Shown here: piece after piece, positions 1 through 4,957 of the stretch
How the letters are laid out: every line of letters begins with the position of its first letter
Position numbering within the stretch: the stretch's first letter is position 1
Source: Pseudomonadota bacterium
GTDB taxonomy: Bacteria; Desulfobacterota; Desulfovibrionia; Desulfovibrionales; Desulfovibrionaceae
Assembly: GCA_023433925.1 (NCBI GenBank)
Contig: JAEYTO010000116.1
Span: forward strand, 1-9,344
Direction of reading: 5' to 3'
Length of the DNA: 9,344 nucleotides
Translations under genes and position numbers: made by a program
The notes under the pieces: generated by a model
Told to the model about the DNA's origin: nothing
What the model saw: only the letters and a program-made list of their open reading frames with translations
Database searches by the model: none

Positions 1-857
1 CGTACCAGGTGCTCGATCCGGGGATCGCCCTGACCAACGACACCTCGGGCCTGTTCTTTCGCGATAAGCTGCAAGACGGCAACTTCAAGATGTACTTCTA
101 TGACGACACGGGCGCCCTGGCCGGCGAGGTCACGCCCGACTTCACGGGTCTTGGCACGCCGCCATCGGCCAGTGCCAATTTCGATCCTTCGGCGCATTCC
201 CTCCAGGACGTGCGCGATGCCATCATCGCGGGCATCAACGCCCCCGGCGCCCTGGGCGCGGGCACGGCCGACACGACCACCGCCTCCGCCGTGCAGGTCG
301 AGGTCGTCAACAGCCAGCTCGTCATCCGCAACAACCCCGGCGTGGCGCCCAACTACACCTTCGGCTTCGGCCAGGACTCCACCGGGCTCCTCGCCGCCCT
401 GGGCATCAACACGTACTTCACGGGCACCGGCGCGAGCAACATCGAGCTCAACTCGGCCGTGGCCGCGAACAAGGCCTTCATCAACGTGGGCCACTACAAC
501 GGCGCCGGCGAGATCAATGAAGGCGACAACATCATCGCCCGTGACATCGCCGCGCTGCAGACCAAGAAACTGACCATCCAAACGGATCTGGAAGGCAACG
601 CCCGGCAGACCTTGTCCGAGTTCTACAACTCGCTCGTCACCGGCGTCGGCGCGGACACCCGGGGCGCGGAGTTCAACTTCGAGTACCAGCGCGCGCTGGC
701 CCAGGACCTCAACGAAAAGCAGCAATCCATGTCCGGCGTTAACCTGGACGAGGAGATGAGCAACCTCATCAAGTTCCAGCACTCGTACACGGCCGCGGCC
801 AAGCTCATTTCCACCGCCGACCAGATGCTCCAGACGCTGCTGGGCCTCAAACCTTAA
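1..857 (+). CDS. flgK: Flagellar hook-associated protein 1 (FlgK), 3' part; 5' end outside window
   Basis: FlgK is the first hook-filament junction protein, exported by the flagellar type III system and assembled on the hook before FlgL and flagellin. The frame is already open at the left edge (codons run from position 3), so the GTG at position 9 is internal and the gene is cut by the window. About 284 C-terminal residues are visible. They show the family pattern: a variable beta-rich region, a stretch reading DSTGLLAALGINTYFTG followed by the ASNIELN segment, then a heptad-rich C-terminal helix with SGVNLDEEMSNLIKFQ and the ending TADQMLQTLLGL, the D0 region typical of FlgK. The stop TAA is 12 bases before the flgL start, so the two are almost certainly co-transcribed and probably coupled. 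The family is recognised from sequence motifs; I am confident of the assignment. Confidence 0.96.
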   Translation, partial: YQVLDPGIALTNDTSGLFFRDKLQDGNFKMYFYDDTGALAGEVTPDFTGLGTPPSASANFDPSAHSLQDVRDAIIAGINAPGALGAGTADTTTASAVQVEVVNSQLVIRNNPGVAPNYTFGFGQDSTGLLAALGINTYFTGTGASNIELNSAVAANKAFINVGHYNGAGEINEGDNIIARDIAALQTKKLTIQTDLEGNARQTLSEFYNSLVTGVGADTRGAEFNFEYQRALAQDLNEKQQSMSGVNLDEEMSNLIKFQHSYTAAAKLISTADQMLQTLLGLKP

Positions 858-869
858 GGGGACGACGCC

Positions 870-2474
870 ATGATCCGCATCTCGCAACAGATGCTTTTCA
901 CGAACTACATCTCGAACATGAACCTGTCGCTCGGCAAGTTCATGGACCTGAACATCCAGGCTTCGTCCCAGAAGCGCATCAACAAGCCCTCGGACGATCC
1001 GGCCGGAATGTACCGCGTGCTCAACCACCGCGACGTGCTGCGCTCCATCGACAATTACAAGAGCAACATCGGCACGGCCAAAGGCTGGCTCAAACAGGCC
1101 GACGAGACCATGCTCCAGATGAACACGATCATCACCAGGCTCAAGACGCTGGCCGAGCAGGGCGCCACGGGCCACCTGAGCGCCGACAACCGCGAGCAGA
1201 TCAGCTACGAAGTACGGGAGATGTACGGTCAGCTCATCTCTCTGGCCAACCAGCGCTTCGAGGGCAAGTCCATCTTCGCCGGCCATAAGACCGAGGGCTC
1301 GGCCTTCGAGGCGGCCATGTGGATGAAGGGCAACGATCACGTGGACCTGAGCGGCGTGAATTTCAAGGTCGAAGGCGATTCGGCCCGCACGGCCATCATC
1401 CAGTTCACCGAGCCCGGCACGAATGTCGTTGCGGACCCCGATCCGGCGGACCCGGCCGTGGGCTTCGCCTTCCGCTACTCCCTGGATGGCGGCAAGACCT
1501 TCCAGGACGGAGTGGTCAACCAGGTGGCCAACGCCTACGCGCCCGGTGTGGACGGCCTCGTGCTGGACATGGGCAGCGTGCGCGTGACCCTAGACGCGAC
1601 CACGCCGCCGACGGTCACCGGCGTGGACCCCGCCAACACCAACGACACCTCCGGCTCCTGGATGTGGATCTATCCCACGGCGCGCTACATGGGTGACGAC
1701 AACGACGCGCCCGTCACCGTGGACAAGTTCGGGGTGCCGGCGACCATGAACGCCACCGCCTCGGGCGTGTTCGATCGTAACGTGCTCGCGCGCATCGACT
1801 CATACGACGCAGTGGGCGGCACGGTCGGATACTCCTACAGCCTGGACGGCGGCTCGACCTGGAAGCAGAACAACACGGCGCCTTCGGTGCCCGGCGTGGA
1901 CACGTCGGTGCTGCTCACGGTGCCGGGCGGCACCTTGACCCTGAGCACCGCCCCGGCGACGGTGGACACGGTCATCGCCGCCGGCCAGCAGTTCTCCATC
2001 CGCCCCCGCACGGCGGACATCGCCATGGAGATCTCGCCCAACGAGTCCATCGTGGTCAACGGCGTGGGCAAGGATATCTTCGGCGGCATCTACAAGGACC
2101 CCAACGACGCCAACCCGAGTCTGGTCTTCGCCGACGACCGCAACAAAAACCTCTTCGACACCGTGGGCCGGCTGCTGGCCAGCCTGGAGACGAACAATCA
2201 GTCCGGATGCCAGGAGGCCCTGGAGAACCTGCGCACGGCCAGCAAGCACATCCTGAATCAGGTGGCCAGCTACGCGGGCCGGGAGAACCGGCTCGTGGTG
2301 GCCGACAACGTGCTGACCAACCTCGAGTTCAACGAGGAGGAGCGCTTGAGCCAGGTCGAGGACGTCGATGTCACGGAGCTCATGACCAAGCTGGCGCAGC
2401 AGCAGATCGGCTACGAAGCCGTGCTCAAGTCCTCGTCGAGCATCATGCGCCTGTCGCTCATGAACTTCATCTAG
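870..2474 (+). CDS. flgL: Flagellar hook-associated protein 3 (FlgL) with enlarged central region
   Basis: FlgL is the second junction protein, sitting between FlgK and the flagellin filament. The start ATG has AAGGGG (about 856-861) eight bases upstream. The 534 residues are far longer than the roughly 320 of enterobacterial FlgL. The flagellin-like N-terminal helix (residues 1-140, with RINKPSDDPAGMYRVL and FEGKSIFAGHKT) and the C-terminal helix (about 425-534, with RENRLVVADNVLTNLE and ending MRLSLMNFI) are intact. The extra length lies in residues about 150-395, a beta-rich, Asp/Gly/Thr-rich insertion. It holds two similar modules, each with an Asp-box type motif: SLDGGKTF at 204-211 and SLDGGSTW at 324-331. 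The insertion corresponds to the surface-exposed domain, so it probably decorates the junction; its role is unknown. The gene follows flgK in the same operon. Confidence 0.96.
   Translation: MIRISQQMLFTNYISNMNLSLGKFMDLNIQASSQKRINKPSDDPAGMYRVLNHRDVLRSIDNYKSNIGTAKGWLKQADETMLQMNTIITRLKTLAEQGATGHLSADNREQISYEVREMYGQLISLANQRFEGKSIFAGHKTEGSAFEAAMWMKGNDHVDLSGVNFKVEGDSARTAIIQFTEPGTNVVADPDPADPAVGFAFRYSLDGGKTFQDGVVNQVANAYAPGVDGLVLDMGSVRVTLDATTPPTVTGVDPANTNDTSGSWMWIYPTARYMGDDNDAPVTVDKFGVPATMNATASGVFDRNVLARIDSYDAVGGTVGYSYSLDGGSTWKQNNTAPSVPGVDTSVLLTVPGGTLTLSTAPATVDTVIAAGQQFSIRPRTADIAMEISPNESIVVNGVGKDIFGGIYKDPNDANPSLVFADDRNKNLFDTVGRLLASLETNNQSGCQEALENLRTASKHILNQVASYAGRENRLVVADNVLTNLEFNEEERLSQVEDVDVTELMTKLAQQQIGYEAVLKSSSSIMRLSLMNFI
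1330..2030 (+). repeat. Diverged duplicated module inside FlgL (protein-level repeat)
   Basis: Two stretches of the FlgL insertion look homologous at protein level: residues about 155-270 and about 280-385. The clearest matches are VGFAFRYSLDGGKTFQDG with VGYSYSLDGGSTWKQNN, and APGVDGLVLDMGSVRVTLD with VPGVDTSVLLTVPGGTLTLS. The codons for the Asp-boxes lie at 1479-1502 and 1839-1862. The order of elements is the same in both copies, which argues for an old tandem duplication rather than chance. The alignment is by eye only. Confidence 0.6.
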
Positions 2475-2779
2475 AGGGGATTGCTTTTAAGACGCCCGCT
2501 CCGGCGTTGACGGCGCAAGTGAATTGCGCCGCCGCCTACGCGGCGGCAAGCCATGCCGACGCATGGCTTGCAGAGCATTTTCAAAAGCAAATGCTCTAAC
2601 TCTCCACCGGGGCAAGTGAGAGACGGCGGGCCCGCTCGGCGAGAGTCGGGCGGGCCCGCGCGCGTGCGCGGGAAAATTATTCTCGACCTTGACGTAAGGT
2701 GCTACTCCAGGCGAGAAGACTACCTCGTCCGCACGTCACGTCGCGGTCGGAGAACGAAGGAACCAAGAGCGCGACCTAA
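2475..2779 (+). other. flgL-csrA spacer, hairpin-rich, no gene
   Basis: The spacer is 305 bases long and I see no convincing coding sequence in it; short open frames across it are low-complexity products of GC-rich DNA. Its left half (2481-2597) is a dense set of inverted repeats described separately. At 2626-2635 and 2650-2659 lies a further 10-bp perfect inverted repeat (GGCGGGCCCGC-type arms) with a 14-base loop. None of these hairpins is followed by a run of Ts, so an intrinsic terminator is not evident. The right part (2660-2779) presumably holds the csrA leader. A TTGACG at 2689-2694 lacks a recognisable -10 partner, so I do not call a promoter. Confidence 0.6.
2481..2597 (+). other. 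Multi-hairpin element with closing helix (candidate structured RNA or palindromic repeat)
   Basis: Seen directly: TTGCTTTT (2481-2488) is complementary to AAAAGCAA (2583-2590) and encloses a series of hairpins. These are A, GACGCC/GGCGTT (2491-2496 with 2503-2508, one G-U pair); B, CGGCGCAA/TTGCGCCG (2511-2518 with 2524-2531); B', GCCGCCGC/GCGGCGGC (2528-2535 with 2540-2547, loop CTAC), which overlaps B and so excludes it; and C, GCAAGCCATGC/GCATGGCTTGC (2546-2556 with 2561-2571, loop CGAC). A last hairpin D, AGAGCATTT/AAATGCTCT (2572-2580 with 2589-2597), competes with the closing helix. It starts only six bases after the flgL stop. It may be a folded 3' UTR, a small RNA, or a palindromic intergenic repeat of the REP or MITE kind. 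Function is unknown. Confidence 0.55.
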
Positions 2780-2780
2780 A
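2746..2780 (+). promoter_or_regulatory. csrA leader with two GGA motifs, possible CsrA autoregulatory site
   Basis: GGA occurs at 2749-2751 and again in AAGGA at 2757-2761, ten bases apart. The second resembles the ANGGA core bound by CsrA but is too far from the ATG to be an ideal Shine-Dalgarno. A CsrA dimer can bridge two GGA sites, so autorepression is plausible. I see no strong hairpin presenting either GGA in a loop, which weakens the case. Confidence 0.3.
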
Positions 2781-3019
2781 TGCTGATCCTGACCAGACGT
2801 CCGGGCGAGAGCATCCACCTGGGCGACAACATCAAAATCACGATCCTGAGCGTCAAGGGCAAGCAGATCAAGATCGGCTTGGACGTTCCCGAGGACATGC
2901 CCGTCTATCGCGAGGAGCTCTACCGCAAGGTGCAGGAGCAGAATCGCATGGCGGCCCAGTCGCGCGACCAGGATCTCCTCGCGGTCACCAAGCTATGGCA
3001 GAAGTCAAAGAACTCGTGA
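2780..3019 (+). CDS. csrA: Carbon storage regulator CsrA (RsmA-type mRNA-binding protein)
   Basis: CsrA is a small homodimeric RNA-binding protein that binds GGA motifs near ribosome binding sites and usually blocks translation; in bacteria with FliW its key target is flagellin mRNA. The 79 residues start with the family signature MLILTRRPGES. The RNA-contacting residues known from other CsrA proteins are present: L4, R6, R7 and, in VYREEL, R44. Residues 60-79 form a C-terminal extension absent from the 61-residue E. coli protein; such extensions contact FliW in FliW-containing species. The ribosome binding site is poor: an AAGGA (2757-2761) lies 18 bases from the ATG, and only AAGAG (2765-2769) is well placed. 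The 3' end overlaps fliW, implying a two-gene unit of regulator and antagonist. Confidence 0.96.
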   Translation: MLILTRRPGESIHLGDNIKITILSVKGKQIKIGLDVPEDMPVYREELYRKVQEQNRMAAQSRDQDLLAVTKLWQKSKNS

Positions 3020-3435
3020 TCCAGACACGCCTCGGCCAGAGGTCAATCTCCGCGGACCGCATCATCCATTTTCCGCGGGGGCTCATCGGCTTCGAGCAGC
3101 TCCAGCGCTTCACGCTCCTGCAAATCAAGGAGGACTCGCCTTTCCTCCTCCTGCAAAGCGTGGACGATCCGCAATGCGGCCTGCTGGTCGCCGACCCGTA
3201 CTCCTTCATGGACCGCTACGAGGTCAAGGTGGGGGACTCGGAGCAGAAGGTCCTCAAGCTGGAGAGCCGGGAGAACGTGGCCGTGCTCGTCACGGTGACC
3301 ATCCCTTCCGGCAGGCCCGAGAACACGACCCTGAATCTCTCCGGACCCGTCATCATCAACACCCAGACGCGCATGGGGCTGCAAATCCCGCAGACCGACA
3401 TCCCCAGCCACTTCTCCCTGTCCGGGCAGGCCTGA
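2995..3435 (+). CDS. fliW: Flagellar assembly factor FliW (CsrA antagonist)
   Basis: FliW binds CsrA and lifts its repression of flagellin translation; flagellin in turn binds FliW, which couples flagellin synthesis to export. The 146-residue protein has family landmarks: the N-terminal strand VIQTRLGQ, the motif RIIHFPRGLIGFE (22-34), LLQSVDDPQCGLLVADP (52-68), and TTLNLSGPVIINTQTRMGLQ (111-130). The length is typical. The ATG at 2995 lies inside csrA in another frame, giving a 25-base overlap. A second in-frame start, GTG at 3016, overlaps the csrA TGA (3017-3019) and would give a protein beginning MIQTRLGQ, close to the N-terminus of many FliW proteins. Neither start has a strong ribosome binding site, so translational coupling to csrA is likely. 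The family assignment is firm; the start is not. Confidence 0.95.
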   Translation: MAEVKELVIQTRLGQRSISADRIIHFPRGLIGFEQLQRFTLLQIKEDSPFLLLQSVDDPQCGLLVADPYSFMDRYEVKVGDSEQKVLKLESRENVAVLVTVTIPSGRPENTTLNLSGPVIINTQTRMGLQIPQTDIPSHFSLSGQA

Positions 3436-3482
3436 CTTGCGGCGCCCCGGCGGCGCGGCAAGGCTTCGCCTCTTCGGAGGCG
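3436..3482 (+). other. Two hairpins just after fliW
   Basis: The first runs from 3436 to 3462: CTTGC and GCGCC pair with GGCGC and GCAAG, with one G-G mismatch; its first base follows the fliW stop directly. The second runs from 3467 to 3482: CGCCTC, a TTCG tetraloop and GAGGCG, the very stable UUCG type. Neither has a following T-run. They may protect the 3' end of the csrA-fliW transcript or act together with the terminator downstream. Confidence 0.5.
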
Positions 3483-3500
3483 CGATGCCAAGGCAAAGGA

Positions 3501-3530
3501 AGACCCCATCAGGCCCTGATGGGGTCTTAG
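3501..3530 (+). terminator. Probable intrinsic terminator of csrA-fliW
   Basis: AGACCCCATCA (3501-3511) pairs perfectly with TGATGGGGTCT (3517-3527) across a five-base loop GGCCC, 65 bases after the fliW stop. The following sequence TAGCTTATTG has only a weak T-tract. The stem is strong and no plus-strand gene follows for more than 1.4 kb, so termination is the likely role. The opposite strand reads into TCCTTTGCCT after the stem, so bidirectional use cannot be excluded. Confidence 0.6.
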
Positions 3531-3540
3531 CTTATTGACA

Positions 3541-3710
3541 AAGATCATTTTATTCTGCCTCCGGCGGCCAAGGGGCACGGCCCCCTTGGAACCCCGCTTT
3601 TCAACGGCGTCTCCTCGGCAATATGCTGAAATAATATTAAAAGTTTTTGGTGGAGAGAGCGCGAGAGAGGCCCCTTTTTTCAAAAAAGGGCCTCTCTCGC
3701 AAAAAAATTG
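3541..3710. repeat. Repeat-like intergenic segment with two palindromes
   Basis: The first palindrome is CCAAGGGG/CCCCTTGG (3568-3575 with 3582-3589). The second is a long one: GCGAGAGAGGCCC (3661-3673) pairs with GGGCCTCTCTCGC (3688-3700). Its centre adds six T-A pairs (3675-3680 with 3682-3687), with one bulged C at 3674 and a one-base loop. The stem is therefore about 19 bp. Between the palindromes lies an AT-rich stretch ending AAAAGTTTTTGG. From memory, similar combinations (a CCTCCGGCGGCCAAGGGG start, then AAAAGTTTTTGG, then a hairpin) recur between genes in Desulfovibrio genomes. I therefore read this as a dispersed palindromic element, not confirmed by search. Confidence 0.45.
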
Positions 3711-4002
3711 GTTTGTCAGCAGTCCGGGGTCTTTTTCGTGCCTGATGCCCGTGCTCGCCCTGGGCCGCGGCCACGGGACAGGCGGGAGCGGGAGGTGCGC
3801 AGGCCGGAGGACTCCGGCTGCCCAGCGGCTCGAAATGGCAAGACGGCTCGGTCTCGGCGCGCGGACAGGGGCGGGCACGTCCGAATCCTGCCGGCCCCGT
3901 GTATCTCCGGTGGCGGCGCAAGACTGGGAGGGTGGTCAAGAATTCGTTGGCCTGAAGAGGCCTGAAGGGCGGATCGCCGGAGAGCTGGCCGTGCGGCGGA
4001 CA

Positions 4003-4031
4003 GGGGAGGGCGGAAGGGAGCGTCGGGCGGG
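4003..4031 (+). other. Predicted G-quadruplex motif
   Basis: Five G-runs of three or four lie at 4003-4006, 4008-4010, 4016-4018, 4025-4027 and 4029-4031. Loops are 1, 5, 6 and 1 bases, which fits the usual G3+N1-7 pattern. The motif is on the plus strand, which is the template strand for transcripts reading through from flgM. It lies just past the flgM terminator hairpin. Confidence 0.4.
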
Positions 4032-4047
4032 ACGCCGGCGCGGGAAG

Positions 4048-4078
4048 GCCGGCCCCGTCAGGCGATGACGGGGCCGGC
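4048..4078 (-). terminator. Probable terminator of the flgM operon
   Basis: A perfect 13-bp inverted repeat, GCCGGCCCCGTCA (4048-4060) with TGACGGGGCCGGC (4066-4078), has a five-base loop. It begins eight bases beyond the flgM stop on the minus strand. Past the hairpin the minus strand reads CTTCCCG, so there is no proper T-run. The position and perfect stem suggest termination or 3'-end protection. Confidence 0.5.
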
Positions 4079-4086
4079 GGCCGTGG

Positions 4087-4389
4087 CTAGACGAACAGGT
4101 CGAGATCCTCGCGCAGGAGGTTTTCGGCCACCTTGCGCGGGTCCGCCTGATAGGTCCCGGCCTGGACGCGCGCCTTGAGCTCCATGACGCGCTCCGCGCG
4201 CACGCCCGAATCGAGATGGGCCGCTTGCAGGGCCTGGCCGCGCAGGCGGGCCTCCTCCGAGAGCACGACCGTGTCGCTCTCGCGGGCATCGGCGCCCTTG
4301 ACCTTGGCCTTGCCCTCGGTTCCGGAGGGCCGCTCGACCTTGTCCTGCTTGTAGGCGCCCCGGCCTTCGAGAAGATTCTTGATCTCCAT
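4087..4389 (-). CDS. flgM: Anti-sigma-28 factor FlgM
   Basis: FlgM binds the flagellar sigma factor FliA (sigma-28) and keeps it inactive; it is exported through the completed hook-basal body, which frees sigma-28 for filament genes. The 100 residues match the family. The N-terminal half is polar and probably disordered (Lys/Glu/Gly-rich, residues 9-40). It is followed by DTVVLSEEARLRGQAL (39-54) and the sigma-binding C-terminal helices, VRAERVMELKARVQAGTYQ and DPRKVAENLLREDLDLFV (63-100). The start ATG at 4389 has GGGAG (4399-4403) nine bases upstream. The upstream gene stops 15 bases before this start, so the two form an operon. Transcription is presumably from the sigma-28 promoter at 4847-4873, giving feedback control of sigma-28. 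Confidence 0.95.
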   Translation of the reverse strand: MEIKNLLEGRGAYKQDKVERPSGTEGKAKVKGADARESDTVVLSEEARLRGQALQAAHLDSGVRAERVMELKARVQAGTYQADPRKVAENLLREDLDLFV

Positions 4390-4404
4390 GCGTTTCCGCT
4401 CCCG

Positions 4405-4821
4405 TTACAGCATGGTCCGGTCTACCGTGGACAGGGTGATGTCCCACAATCTGCTGAGCACCCTGTTGGCCTCGCCCATGTCGAGTCTGACCGGACCCGA
4501 TTGAGACATTCGGAAGATTTGCAAATCCTGTTCCATGAAAGGGTACTCGAAAATGAACTCCGCGCCCAAGGCCTGCTCCAACTCCTTGCGAATCTCATCC
4601 ACAATGGGGCTTTCCGCTCCGGTGACAAGCAGGTTGTCGAGGATCTCGCGGGCCACCCGCTCGACCATCTGCTGGCGCTTGATTTCGCGGTCCAGAGGCG
4701 AGGGGTCCTCGCCTTGGGCCAAGCGCATGCCGTGCATGAGCTTGTTGAGCCTGCGGGAAAAGATAAGCTGTTTCCCGTAGGTCCGCAGCATGGCGCGCAT
4801 GTGGAGCGGATTCGTCGTCAC
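4405..4821 (-). CDS. FlgM-associated protein of unknown function (DVU0524-like)
   Basis: A protein of 138 residues (141 if it starts at 4830) encoded directly upstream of flgM. It is predicted mostly helical and charged, with no signal peptide or membrane segment. Notable stretches are HMRAMLRTYGKQLIFSRRLNKLMHGM near the N-terminus and EYPFMEQDLQIFRMSQSGPVRLDMGEANRVLSRLWDI near the C-terminus. From memory it corresponds to a Desulfovibrio family found next to flgM (the DVU0524 type); its function is not established. Two GTG starts compete. GTG 4830 has GGGAG at 4838-4842, but the sigma-28 promoter would start RNA at about 4840 and cut that site. GTG 4821 has AGGGG (4830-4834) eight bases upstream and stays intact, so I prefer it. 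A role with FlgM, as chaperone or regulator, is inference from context. Confidence 0.85.
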   Translation of the reverse strand: MTTNPLHMRAMLRTYGKQLIFSRRLNKLMHGMRLAQGEDPSPLDREIKRQQMVERVAREILDNLLVTGAESPIVDEIRKELEQALGAEFIFEYPFMEQDLQIFRMSQSGPVRLDMGEANRVLSRLWDITLSTVDRTML

Positions 4822-4957
4822 AGTATACACCCCTACTCTCCCGTCATGATCGGCGAATTTAGGGGAATCTTTAGGGCGCGGTGATAAAAAACAGGGCTTA
4901 CGTTTATGGCCGGGTCCGGGGATTGAAGGCGGAGGTGTTTTCTACTAGGGAAGCTGG
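4822..4957. other. Divergent promoter region between the flgM operon and nadK
   Basis: The 136 bases separate oppositely transcribed units. The minus-strand half holds the sigma-28 promoter. For nadK, the site AGGGA at 4947-4951 is a good ribosome binding site six bases before the ATG. I see no convincing sigma-70 promoter for nadK, although the AT-rich stretch at 4882-4892 could contribute to one. Confidence 0.5.
4847..4873 (-). promoter_or_regulatory. Sigma-28 (FliA) promoter for the flgM operon
   Basis: On the minus strand, TAAAGATT (4873-4866) and GCCGATCA (4854-4847) match the sigma-28 consensus TAAAGTTT and GCCGATAA at seven of eight positions each. There are 15 bases between TAAA and GCCG, exactly the consensus spacing. 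The expected transcript start is near 4840, about 20 bases before the preferred start codon. A sigma-28 promoter ahead of its own anti-sigma factor is the classic late-flagellar feedback arrangement. Confidence 0.8.

Larger units (their letters stand above)
3531..4047. other. Non-coding spacer between fliW and flgM (convergent genes)
   Basis: About 500 bases with no gene I can support on either strand. The open frames here translate to Arg/Gly/Pro-rich sequence without any domain, as expected of GC-rich non-coding DNA. The left half contains a repeat-like segment with two hairpins (3541-3710). The right half is GC-rich, with a short direct repeat (CCTGAAGAGG at 3951 followed by CCTGAAGGGC at 3961) and a G-quadruplex motif at 4003-4031. 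A short AT-rich patch lies at about 3621-3647. Confidence 0.6.

Noticed and set aside
2553..2786. Small plus-strand open frame in the flgL-csrA spacer
   Set aside because: It begins inside the loop-side arm of a perfect hairpin, has no ribosome binding site, and its translation is Arg/Gly-rich without similarity to any family I know.
3535..3540. Perfect TTGACA, a sigma-70 -35 hexamer
   Set aside because: No -10-like hexamer lies 16-18 bases downstream, and no plus-strand gene follows before nadK.
3535..4068. A 177-codon plus-strand open frame between fliW and flgM
   Set aside because: The frame runs through palindromes, the G-quadruplex motif and the flgM terminator. The translation is Arg/Gly-rich with no domain, and no ribosome binding site precedes it.
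4931..4935. GGAGG upstream of nadK as its ribosome binding site
   Set aside because: It is 22 bases from the ATG, and an in-frame TAG at 4946-4948 rules out an earlier nadK start. AGGGA at 4947-4951 is better placed.
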